Assembly (NCBI RefSeq): GCF_002933855.1
Contig: NZ_BFAQ01000013.1
Span: 62,001-126,000 of the forward strand
DNA length: 64,000 nucleotides
Direction of reading: 5' to 3'
Origin: Vibrio penaeicida
GTDB lineage: Bacteria > Pseudomonadota > Gammaproteobacteria > Enterobacterales > Vibrionaceae
Of this stretch, positions 17,632 through 25,884 are shown in pieces. The notes beneath the pieces were generated by a model that was not told the origin of the DNA, made no database searches, and saw nothing but the letters and a program-made list of their open reading frames with translations. Positions within the stretch are counted from its first letter, which is position 1. Every line of letters starts with the position of its first letter. A program made the translations under genes and the position numbers.

Positions 17632-20190
17632 TTAAACTTCCTGTGTTTGTTTATGCTCTTCTCGTTTTTCTTGTTTTCGTTGATTTAATATTGTGGGTGA
17701 GGCTGGTATTCGAATCCTTGCTTGCGTGCCACTCACGAGTGGGGTGAGTTGAACATCTCCTGTATGCGCGTCAATAATGCGTTTTACAATGGCTAATCCA
17801 AGCCCCGTTCCTTTGGCTTTTGTCGTAAAAAAGGGCTCGAATACTTTTTCGGTTAAACATGGGTCTATTACGTGGCCATTGTTCACTATATCAATCAAAA
17901 GGTGGGTTTCAGATTCAGTAAACATCACATTAGAACTCACTTTCACTCTAGGCTGGATCACCGTTTCAGATTGAGACGCCTGAATAGCGTTCAATAGAAG
18001 GTTTTGTAAAGCCTGTCTTAATTTTAGAGGGTCGGCAAACAAGGTAGGAAGGTTAGGTTGAAGTGCTAAATTAATCTTTACATTGCTAACTTTTGCCTGT
18101 TTTTGTTGGCCAGCAACTAAGGATTCGAGCAATTTATTTAAATCTATCCAATCAGGTTTGAGTTGATCAGGCTTTGAGTAGGCCAATAATTCTTCAAGTA
18201 TCGCTTCCATATAGCGTACCTGCTCCAAGGAAATGTCGAACATTTCATTTTGTTGGCTTCGCGCATGAATCTGAAGCACCATTTTTATAGAGCTTAAAGG
18301 ATTACGAAGATCGTGTGCGATCATGCTGACGACTTTACCTATTGCTGCCAGTTTTTCATGATGAATGCGTTCGCGTGTCTGCTTTTCTACTTCTTGTGCG
18401 AGTCTTTTCTCTTCTGAAATATCTTGTTTCACCGCAACATAATAGAGCAGGCGACCTTCAATATCTTTTACGGGGGAGATCCGAGCTCGCTCCCAGAACA
18501 GTTCTCCATTTTTCTTTCTGTTGTGGAATTCACCTCGCCACTCTTTTCCAGCTTGCAGTGTTTTCCAGAGGGTTAGGTATTCCGCTTTGTCTGTTTCTCC
18601 GGATTGAAGAAAGCTAGGCGTGCGATTAAGCACTTCTTCACGCGTATAGCCTGAAAGCTCGCAAAATACAGGGTTTACATAAAGGATCCGACCTTTTAAA
18701 TCCGTGATAACTACTGAGTTTTGGCTGCTTTCAACAGCATGGCTAAGACGCTGAATTTTATCTTGCGCCATTTTTTGTTCAGTAATGTCTTCACCAAGCA
18801 AAGTGAGCGAGATTTGCTGATCATTGGTCTCGGTGAAGGTTGATGTCCACGACACCAAATGGATTTCCCCAGTTTTACTCAGCACAACGCTTTCACTGTG
18901 TGGCTGGTGGGTTTGTTGCTTTATTGCTTCATTCAAGGCTTCTTCTGCTTGTTGGTGAAGCTCAGCGGGGATAAAGCGTTCAATCCATTTATGACCAACC
19001 ACCTCACTTTTTTTATACCCCACCATATTGAGAAAAAAGTCATTGCAGAATGTAATACTACCTTGCTGATTAATGCTGACAGCGGCCAGTTGGATGTTTT
19101 CTAAAGTATGGCGAAATTGTTGTTCATAACGTTGTTGCTGGCGCAAGAATCGAGTCTGAACACGAAATCGACTCACTAGAAAGATGGCAACAGTGATAAC
19201 TAAAAAAAGCAGAAAGTAGGGCATGCTATAGCGGTCATGAAAATCGAGGCGTGAGAGATTAAATCTCTCGATAGGGAAGACCGATACAATCGTCCAATTG
19301 CCGTTATTCGGTGCACCTATCATTGAGTAGGTGTAATAACTGCTTTCTTGCAATTGTTGCCCTCGACGATTCTGGAGTATCGACTCAATGATATGCGATG
19401 GAATATCCCGATTAGGTGAAACAGCGAAGCGACTACCTTGCGAGTCGACAGGATGAATTACCGCAATCCCTTGTGGGTTATACAAGTAAACATGGTTCGT
19501 GAAACTTGGAGCAACAGCTAAGAGTTTATTGATTAACTGGTTGCCTTTGTAATTCAGCAAAATGCTGCCCAATCGAGCGCCCTGTCTGGTAAATACAGGG
19601 GTACCAACACGGATGGTCGGCTTTAAAGGTGTTTGCACTTCCCCAGCTTCTTCATTTAAATCGAGAGGAGAGATGTAGACTTCGCCAGCATCTAGCGTAG
19701 AGGAGTGTTTCCAATAATATCGGTGAGATTTATTTTGAAGCTGATCAGGAGGGACGACAGTTACGTGTCCTTCAATGTTATTAACACGTAGGCGTTCCAA
19801 GCCTTTTGTGTCGATAAATCGAATTTGATCATAGCTGTGGTTGTTTAGGCTTAACTGTACAAAGTAATCTTTTAGAGCGTTATAGGGCTGAGGCTGTGTT
19901 TCGACAATGTTCTGTGTGACATAGCTAAGGTTCTTTGCATCCGCGGACATTCGAAATAGGGTTTCCCCCAGTACCTCGTCGATAAGGTCGACGATCACTC
20001 TTTCATTGTGAAGTGCATATTGCTTATCGTTATCGATACTGATCAAGTAGTGCAGGCTCATCCATACCGCTAAAACGATATAGACAGGCAGCGCCCAAAC
20101 TATCCACTCTTTTAGAAAAGCACTAATGTTTGGGCGGTGGGAGTCTGTTTTCATAAATTTTACTGACGAAGCGTCCCTTGCAGAAGGCAT
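17632..20190 (-). CDS. Sensor histidine kinase with periplasmic Cache-type sensor and two PAS domains
   Basis: An 852-residue membrane kinase. Membrane helices are at about 29-50 and 323-341, enclosing a periplasmic domain of about 270 residues with dCache-like features (RVNNIEGHVTVV, VGTPVFTRQG, LLNYKG). Two PAS domains follow (about 358-470 and 482-600), then HisKA with the phospho-accepting His in AHDLRNPLSS near 623, and an HATPase domain ending with GTGLGLAIVKR near 797. Partner of the NtrC-type regulator 4 bases downstream. The stimulus is unknown; its position opposite the idr genes suggests an oxyanion or a related redox signal. Start codon is uncertain: ATG 20190 and ATG 20154 both have weak ribosome sites. 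Confidence 0.9.
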   Translation of the reverse strand: MPSARDASSVKFMKTDSHRPNISAFLKEWIVWALPVYIVLAVWMSLHYLISIDNDKQYALHNERVIVDLIDEVLGETLFRMSADAKNLSYVTQNIVETQPQPYNALKDYFVQLSLNNHSYDQIRFIDTKGLERLRVNNIEGHVTVVPPDQLQNKSHRYYWKHSSTLDAGEVYISPLDLNEEAGEVQTPLKPTIRVGTPVFTRQGARLGSILLNYKGNQLINKLLAVAPSFTNHVYLYNPQGIAVIHPVDSQGSRFAVSPNRDIPSHIIESILQNRRGQQLQESSYYTYSMIGAPNNGNWTIVSVFPIERFNLSRLDFHDRYSMPYFLLFLVITVAIFLVSRFRVQTRFLRQQQRYEQQFRHTLENIQLAAVSINQQGSITFCNDFFLNMVGYKKSEVVGHKWIERFIPAELHQQAEEALNEAIKQQTHQPHSESVVLSKTGEIHLVSWTSTFTETNDQQISLTLLGEDITEQKMAQDKIQRLSHAVESSQNSVVITDLKGRILYVNPVFCELSGYTREEVLNRTPSFLQSGETDKAEYLTLWKTLQAGKEWRGEFHNRKKNGELFWERARISPVKDIEGRLLYYVAVKQDISEEKRLAQEVEKQTRERIHHEKLAAIGKVVSMIAHDLRNPLSSIKMVLQIHARSQQNEMFDISLEQVRYMEAILEELLAYSKPDQLKPDWIDLNKLLESLVAGQQKQAKVSNVKINLALQPNLPTLFADPLKLRQALQNLLLNAIQASQSETVIQPRVKVSSNVMFTESETHLLIDIVNNGHVIDPCLTEKVFEPFFTTKAKGTGLGLAIVKRIIDAHTGDVQLTPLVSGTQARIRIPASPTILNQRKQEKREEHKQTQEV

Positions 20191-20288
20191 TCACTTTTGA
20201 AAGATCCGCAGATCTCACAATATCCATTATCATTCTATGGTCTTTTGCACATGGAATATGTGTTTCTCCCCATACTTTCGGCAACACC

Positions 20289-22583
20289 TTAAGCTTTCGC
20301 TAATGCCCCAATCAATTTTATAGCATTTGGCTTCTGTGAATTGGGCAATGAGCCTATTTGTTGATTGAGTTGATAGAGCGCTTCATATTTAAAGGATAGA
20401 AAATGGATAACGGCGACGGGATGGCATTCATCGTCTTTCAGTGCAAGGTCTAACATGGGGGATATTTCATCACCATATTCCCAAAGCAAACACACGAGCT
20501 TCAGCGCTTGCTTTCGAACTCCGGATGCCGGATCGTTCAATGCCACTTTAGCGGCTGATTTTACTAGGGGCTTGAATAATAGACCCAGCGCTTTACCGTG
20601 ATTTTCGAGTGCATATAGTGCAGCGATTCGTACGTGCTCACTCGGATTCCCTAATGCTTCAATGATCAGCGTAACGGCTTTTGATGTGGTTGTATTAGCA
20701 AGGTATTTCAACGCACTTTGTTGAATGATCTCGTGCCCTGACATCAACACATTTGCAGCAGCACCAATGCCATTTTCACACTCTTTCTGTTTTGGATTTT
20801 GTTGCATTTGTAACGTCAAAGCTTGGAAAATTTCGTGCATATTTTCATCAGATGCGCCGAGTATGGATTCAATGATCCAACCAACGGCTTCTGATTGGCG
20901 AGACTGACCTAGGGCACGCAATGCTAACGTTTTGTTTTCAAACTCGGGTAGGCGCGCGATTTTCTTCCGATTTAGCTGCAGATTGTCCGCTGTGGAAAAA
21001 TTTGATTTAACAACGCTCGCAAATTCTGCATATTGGTCGTCGAGGTTGTCAACCATTTCAACAATACTGACCTGTTGCTCATCTTCTGATTGCGCTGGTA
21101 CTAGCTTTTGTTCCAAATTGGCTTGGAAAATAGCATTCAACGTAGAAATAGGAGCGTTTTCTGTGGGCAGTTGCTCAGGAACATCATGATCCTTCAAAGC
21201 AGAATGGACGTTAAGTTCACTTTCTTCCAATTCTACAGGTTGAGTAACTTCTATTTTGTCAGGGTACGCATTAAGACCAAATAGAGTTGTCTTAATGATG
21301 TGTTGACAGGCGGGCAGATTCGATTGGCTAACAACGTCCATACATGCTTGCCTTATGCAGGCTTCAAATGTGTGGTTTTGTTTTTGATCGACTTCATTGA
21401 TACGACGTTCCAGTAAAGGGAGTAGACTTTCAATGCTTGATGGTAAGCGATCAAGTGCTCGGATCAGCCGGATATGGTGGTGTATATCCAACGTATTGAA
21501 CGTCAAAATTTCTGAAATAAGTGGCTCTAATTCTGTAATGTGCTCGGTATTGAGGCTTTCCGTGTTTATGTTTTCTATAAAGCTGATAGCAAGCTCTGGA
21601 GTATTCGCTGAAAGCAAAGCGATAAGATCTCTTACATCCGAGCCAGACAAATCTGCGTGGCAGATAAGCTTAAACAATTCTATTCGGGCGTATTCGTTAC
21701 AGCCGTTAATGTATTGTATAAGGCGCTTAGTATCGACTCTATTCGATGCACTGAACTGCTCTATCGCAAACAGTGCGCTTTTCTGAACATCGACGTTTTC
21801 ATCCTTGATGCATTCCAACACGTCCCAGAAATATTCATTCGCTCCGAGCTTGCTTATTGCTTCAATGGCGATACAACGGCAAAGAGAGTCTTCATCTTTA
21901 AGATGTTTAAATAGAAATGCTTTCGAAAGCTGTTGGTCGTTTTCTCCTAAGGCTTTTAACAGTTTCCGCTTCTTCATGCGTTTTGCTGTCGGAAGTTGAG
22001 ATACTACCCATTGCGCATTTATTCTTGCTATCCCTTTATAGAGAGCGAATTCAAGTTCGGGCTCTGGGTCTTGCTCTAGAATGTCTAGGAAAATATCGAG
22101 GTATTGTGGTTTATGTTGCTCCGATAGAATCTTTACAGCAATCAATTGTAGGTCCCACCAGTCATCCCACCCTGTACTCACTCCCCAATCGTCACTTTCG
22201 TTTCGCCCTATAGCAAAACTTATAATTATTGATTCAACTTGGTGGAATGACGTATGGCGTCCGAGCGCCTTAAGCGCAGCAAGTCGAGCATCGCCTTCTG
22301 GATGATGACGTGCTACATCCGCGATAGCGTGGATATCACCAGATTGCATTTCAGCTAAAGCAGCGGCGGCATCGATAACCACATCAGGATCTGGATGGTA
22401 TAAGCATTGGTTAAGTGCTTGAGTCGTATTTTCCGTTTTGATTTCACCGCACGCTCTAGCGCTATAACAACGCAGTGCTTCGTCACCAGTTTCAAGAAAG
22501 TGGTTGAGTATTTCAACGGAGCGATTTTTAACTTCCAGTAAATTGGCTTCGCTACGAGAGCTCACATCAGTCAGGTTATTCAT
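20289..22583 (-). CDS. HEAT-repeat protein of unknown role, divergent from the idr genes
   Basis: A 764-residue cytoplasmic protein made almost entirely of HEAT-type helical pairs. Repeats are clearest at the N-terminus (residues about 30-110, for example DPDVVIDAAAALAEM) and C-terminus (about 640-720, SEHVRIAALYALENHG and DPASGVRKQALKLVC). The middle has an acidic, low-complexity linker (about 440-520). No signal peptide, membrane helix or enzymatic motif. ATG 22583 is preferred over GTG 22589 since GGGAAG is correctly spaced for it. It is the first gene of a block with the kinase and response regulator. HEAT scaffolds bind proteins, so it may be an adaptor or assembly factor; that is inference. 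Confidence 0.75.
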   Translation of the reverse strand: MNNLTDVSSRSEANLLEVKNRSVEILNHFLETGDEALRCYSARACGEIKTENTTQALNQCLYHPDPDVVIDAAAALAEMQSGDIHAIADVARHHPEGDARLAALKALGRHTSFHQVESIIISFAIGRNESDDWGVSTGWDDWWDLQLIAVKILSEQHKPQYLDIFLDILEQDPEPELEFALYKGIARINAQWVVSQLPTAKRMKKRKLLKALGENDQQLSKAFLFKHLKDEDSLCRCIAIEAISKLGANEYFWDVLECIKDENVDVQKSALFAIEQFSASNRVDTKRLIQYINGCNEYARIELFKLICHADLSGSDVRDLIALLSANTPELAISFIENINTESLNTEHITELEPLISEILTFNTLDIHHHIRLIRALDRLPSSIESLLPLLERRINEVDQKQNHTFEACIRQACMDVVSQSNLPACQHIIKTTLFGLNAYPDKIEVTQPVELEESELNVHSALKDHDVPEQLPTENAPISTLNAIFQANLEQKLVPAQSEDEQQVSIVEMVDNLDDQYAEFASVVKSNFSTADNLQLNRKKIARLPEFENKTLALRALGQSRQSEAVGWIIESILGASDENMHEIFQALTLQMQQNPKQKECENGIGAAANVLMSGHEIIQQSALKYLANTTTSKAVTLIIEALGNPSEHVRIAALYALENHGKALGLLFKPLVKSAAKVALNDPASGVRKQALKLVCLLWEYGDEISPMLDLALKDDECHPVAVIHFLSFKYEALYQLNQQIGSLPNSQKPNAIKLIGALAKA

Positions 22584-22644
22584 TATCACTTCCCGTTTTT
22601 TTAAGGATGAAAGGTTTATTAAGGATGAAGATGATAGTGAGATG

Positions 22645-22660
22645 TGCAGTTTCCATGCCT
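22645..22660 (-). promoter_or_regulatory. Candidate sigma-54 promoter of the HEAT-kinase-regulator block
   Basis: On the minus strand the bases read AGGCATGGAAACTGCA. The invariant GG and GC are exactly 10 bases apart as required for RpoN (consensus TGGCACG-N4-TTGCW), with three mismatches outside them. It lies about 60 bases upstream of the HEAT start. Confidence 0.5.
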
Positions 22661-22748
22661 AAACGAAATACAAAAAATAAAAGCTAATAAACAAAGAGTT
22701 AAAGTCTATTTCGGTGAATCCCCTATACAACGCTGCTGTGTAGTTGAA

Positions 22749-22791
22749 TGAAACGTTCAGTTTTAGCTACTCACTTTTAACAAAACGTTCA
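22749..22791. promoter_or_regulatory. Paired AAACGTTCA boxes, candidate enhancer for an NtrC-type activator
   Basis: AAACGTTCA occurs at 22751-22759 and 22783-22791, a 32-bp (three-turn) phase. The first copy extends to TGAAACGTTCA, a dyad with TGAA/TTCA arms. Both lie about 100-160 bases from each of the two candidate sigma-54 promoters, the usual enhancer distance. Confidence 0.5.
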
Positions 22792-22866
22792 ATAAGGAGG
22801 TGTGTGATCGTGCTCAAGTATCTTTTAACAAGCTGAATTTAAAGACAAAAATTAGCGCCATAAAAG

Positions 22867-22882
22867 TGGAACAAAAAATGCT
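22867..22882 (+). promoter_or_regulatory. Candidate sigma-54 promoter of the idr operon
   Basis: TGGAACAAAAAATGCT has GG (22868-22869) and GC (22880-22881) exactly 10 bases apart and matches most of the RpoN consensus. It would start transcription near 22893, about 74 bases before the first cytochrome peroxidase gene. Confidence 0.6.
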
Positions 22883-22966
22883 CTTGTGAAGATGGCAAAA
22901 ATAATAATGCTGCGCTAACGACGTACATAAATGCGCAGTTCTAGCTGGAAGCTAAGGAGCAAAACA

Positions 22967-24058
22967 ATGAAAAGCATGTTGATCCTTGCTGCTACAGTCA
23001 GTTTGTCATTTTCAGCATGGAGCCAAGCCGATGCCACTAACTTCGGTCCGCTGCCAACGCTAAAAATCGACGCTGCTAAAGCAGAATTGGGAAAACGCCT
23101 ATTCTTTGATACACGGTTATCGGGAAATACAGCGCTGTCTTGCGCATCTTGTCACCAACCTAAAAATGGATACTCCTACCCTGAAGCACTTGGACCTGCC
23201 TATACAGGAAGTAAAGGCTTTAGAAATGTGCCTACCTTAATCAACACTGCCTACAAAAAGGTTTGGTTCCATGATGGCAGAATCGGAACCAATCTAAATG
23301 ATGTGACACGTGAAAACATCACAGAAGATTGGTTGATGAACATGGACATGCGTTTGATGCAAGAACGGTTAAAACAAGATCCAACTTACATAAAAATGTT
23401 CAAAGAGGCTGGATACGGAGAGCCTTCAAACGGAAGCGTCCGCAAAGCCATTCCGGAATATTTAAAAACTTTAACTTCAAACACCACGCCGTTTGATCAG
23501 CAAAAACTCAGTTCTAGCGCCCAAAAAGGGTTTGAAATTTTCAAAGGAAAAGGCGGGTGCAGTGCTTGCCACAGTGGTCCGTTGTTTACAGATGGGAAGC
23601 CTTACAACACAGGTGTACCAGAGAATCTCGACATTTTCCGCGACCCAATGCGTCACCAAACTTTCATCGCGTTCAATATGTTTATGGGAATAGAGAACTA
23701 TATGAACCTCAAACGAGATGTAGGTGCCCATGTTCAAACGCATAAAGCGGATGGAACCGACAAAGGCAAATTCGTTACTCCAACATTGCGTGAGCTTACT
23801 TTTACCGCGCCTTATATGCATAACGGCATGCTTGCAACGCTAGAAGATGTCATCGCATTTTATAACCAAGGCGGTGGTGAAGACAGCAATAAAGATAAGA
23901 GGCTTGAACTTCTTAATTTGAGTGCGCAAGAGCAATCGGACTTGTTGACCTTTTTGAAATCCCTATCTAGCGAACCTCTAACATCAGACAAGCATGTTTG
24001 GAAGGGTAATGATTACAACTACCAGCTGATCTCAGATTGGCGCAACGTGAAAAATTAA
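22967..24058 (+). CDS. idrP1: Diheme cytochrome c peroxidase-family protein (IdrP type, first copy)
   Basis: A 363-residue periplasmic diheme protein of the CcpA/MauG family, which reduces hydrogen peroxide. Sec signal peptide at 1-20. Heme sites are CASCH at residues 59-63 and CSACH at 198-202. The C-terminal FTAPYMHNG segment is the conserved family motif carrying an axial ligand. The start at 22967 has AAGGAG 7 bases upstream. In known idrABP1P2 clusters two such peroxidases are proposed to remove reactive oxygen by-products or to finish the reduction of iodate intermediates. Numbering of the two copies is by order in this window and may not match published P1/P2. Ten bases separate it from the next gene. 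Confidence 0.8.
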   Translation: MKSMLILAATVSLSFSAWSQADATNFGPLPTLKIDAAKAELGKRLFFDTRLSGNTALSCASCHQPKNGYSYPEALGPAYTGSKGFRNVPTLINTAYKKVWFHDGRIGTNLNDVTRENITEDWLMNMDMRLMQERLKQDPTYIKMFKEAGYGEPSNGSVRKAIPEYLKTLTSNTTPFDQQKLSSSAQKGFEIFKGKGGCSACHSGPLFTDGKPYNTGVPENLDIFRDPMRHQTFIAFNMFMGIENYMNLKRDVGAHVQTHKADGTDKGKFVTPTLRELTFTAPYMHNGMLATLEDVIAFYNQGGGEDSNKDKRLELLNLSAQEQSDLLTFLKSLSSEPLTSDKHVWKGNDYNYQLISDWRNVKN

Positions 24059-24068
24059 GGAGGATGAG

Positions 24069-25286
24069 ATGAAAACTAAAGCAATCACCTTATCTATCAT
24101 TAGCACGCTGACGCTAACCGCAAACGCGAGTTCAGCATTTGCCAATCAAAGTGCAGATGATATAGCAAAAAGTTTAAAACCCATCGTGCTGAATGGGATT
24201 AGTTATCCCGCTCTTGCTCCGTTAGGCGATGTGCCCACACCGGCTGACAACCCAACAACACCAGAGAAAGTCGAGCTTGGAAAACTCTTGTTTTTTGATG
24301 GTCGATTAGGCGGTGATACGTCCACTCCTTGTTCAGCGTGTCACAACCCTGCACTAGGCTGGGATTTTCCTGCTGATCTATCTCTGGGTTACCCCGGTAC
24401 GGTGCACTGGCGCAATAGCCAAACCATTATTAACTCCGCCTATTACCAAAAGCTATTTTGGGCAGGATCATCTAAATCATTGGAAGGTCAAGCCAAAAGC
24501 GCCGCAAAAGGTGGTGTCGCTGGTAATGGTGAAGACGACCTTATGGAAGCTCGCTTAGCTCTTGTTCCTGAATATGTCGAGCGCTTCAATGCGGTATTTG
24601 GCGACAACTATCCCAAAGTGAGCAACGCATGGAAGGCCATTGCAGCGTTTGAAAGAACGCTCGTTCAAACTGACACACCGCTAGATAACTATTTAATGGG
24701 CGATGAAAGCGCACTAACCGATGAACAGATAAAAGGAAAAGCACTATTTGAAGGCAAGGCTAAATGCATTGCTTGCCACAATGGTTCGTTAGCTTCCGAT
24801 CAGAAAAACTACAACATTGGTGTCCCCACAAATAAGCGTTGGGAAAGCGATCCAATGGCACAAATCACTTTCCGATACGAACTTTACGCGAAGGGCTCCA
24901 ACGAAAAAATGTACCGCACAACCAAAGCGGATCCCGGCATTTATTTCCGAGGTAAACGTAAAGAAATGAAAGGGAAATTCCGTACACCTAGCATCCGATA
25001 CACCAAATACACCGCGCCTTATATGCACAATGGCACTATTGCAACCTTAGCGGATGTTATTGAATTTTATGACCGTGGGGGTGTTGCAAAAGATGGAAGA
25101 ACCACGGATTTCGTTCAAACCAAGAGTACATTGATCAAACCGCTAGGTTTAAATGCAAATGAGAAAAAGCAGTTACTTGCCTTTCTCGGTGCATTCACTG
25201 GCGAACGTATCATGATGGATTACCCAACGTTGCCGAAATATCAACGCTTGTTCAGCGAGGAAGAATTAGCGGAGGTGAAAAAATGA
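24069..25286 (+). CDS. idrP2: Diheme cytochrome c peroxidase-family protein (IdrP type, second copy)
   Basis: A 405-residue periplasmic diheme protein, paralogous to the preceding gene but longer. Signal peptide at 1-25 ending in AFA. Heme motifs CSACH (88-92) and CIACH (233-237); the conserved YTAPYMHNG segment is near residues 313-321. Start ATG has AAGGAGGATG immediately upstream. The last codons overlap the idrB start by 4 bases (ATGA), which indicates tight translational coupling and a joint function with the Rieske and molybdoenzyme subunits. P1/P2 assignment is by order only. Confidence 0.8.
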   Translation: MKTKAITLSIISTLTLTANASSAFANQSADDIAKSLKPIVLNGISYPALAPLGDVPTPADNPTTPEKVELGKLLFFDGRLGGDTSTPCSACHNPALGWDFPADLSLGYPGTVHWRNSQTIINSAYYQKLFWAGSSKSLEGQAKSAAKGGVAGNGEDDLMEARLALVPEYVERFNAVFGDNYPKVSNAWKAIAAFERTLVQTDTPLDNYLMGDESALTDEQIKGKALFEGKAKCIACHNGSLASDQKNYNIGVPTNKRWESDPMAQITFRYELYAKGSNEKMYRTTKADPGIYFRGKRKEMKGKFRTPSIRYTKYTAPYMHNGTIATLADVIEFYDRGGVAKDGRTTDFVQTKSTLIKPLGLNANEKKQLLAFLGAFTGERIMMDYPTLPKYQRLFSEEELAEVKK

Positions 25287-25882
25287 TCTTTAACAAAAGC
25301 AAAACCAAAAAATCAGAAAGCGCGTCGGAACACAAAAAATGCATGATGTCGCGCCGCGATTTTCTAATGTACTCCGGCGCTACAGCAGGCGCAGCCAGTG
25401 TGATGCCTATCACTTTGTTTCCGGGTTCGGCACAAGCGGTGGAAACAAAAGCTCGGGTGGTGGGATATCCACGTAAATTACTAGGAAAACTGAGTGACTT
25501 GAAAACCAATGAGCCTGTTTATTTTAATTACCCAGATAACGGCATGAACTCGCAAGGTATCTTGGTGAAAATGGGTGTGCCAGCAGGCGGAGGGCTAGGT
25601 CCAAAGCAGGATGTTGTAGGTTTCTCCCTTATGTGTACTCACCAAGGAGGGCCACTGAACGGGCAATATAAAGTAGTCGATGAGCATCGAGTATTGGGTC
25701 AATGTCCATTCCACCTTTCAACGTTTGATATGCGAAGACACGGCATCATAGTGTCGGGACAAGCGTACGAAAGCCTGCCTCAAGTATTGCTAGAACTAGA
25801 AGGCGACGACATATACGCCGTCGGCATTATGGGGCTGCTATTCGGTCGAACAGACAACATCATTACGGTGCAGGAGGCATAA
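25283..25882 (+). CDS. idrB: Rieske iron-sulfur subunit of the putative iodate reductase
   Basis: A 199-residue small subunit carrying a [2Fe-2S] cluster that passes electrons to the molybdenum subunit. The twin-arginine signal (SRRDFLMYSG, from residue 23) shows Tat export with its folded partner. The Rieske ligands are Cys118/His120 in CTHQGGPL and Cys141/His144 in CPFHLSTFD. It resembles AioB of arsenite oxidase as well as IdrB, and the Idr name rests on the two adjacent peroxidase genes. GGAGG lies 7 bases before ATG; two bases separate it from idrA. Confidence 0.82.
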   Translation: MIFNKSKTKKSESASEHKKCMMSRRDFLMYSGATAGAASVMPITLFPGSAQAVETKARVVGYPRKLLGKLSDLKTNEPVYFNYPDNGMNSQGILVKMGVPAGGGLGPKQDVVGFSLMCTHQGGPLNGQYKVVDEHRVLGQCPFHLSTFDMRRHGIIVSGQAYESLPQVLLELEGDDIYAVGIMGLLFGRTDNIITVQEA

Positions 25883-25884
25883 CC

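Noticed and set aside
22794..22835. Strong AAGGAGG followed by a GTG and an 8-codon frame upstream of the idr promoter
   Set aside because: It lies before the predicted transcription start and encodes no recognisable peptide.
22893..22911. TGGCAAAAATAATAATGCT as sigma-54 promoter of the idr operon
   Set aside because: GG and GC are 13 bases apart instead of 10; the site at 22867 has correct spacing.
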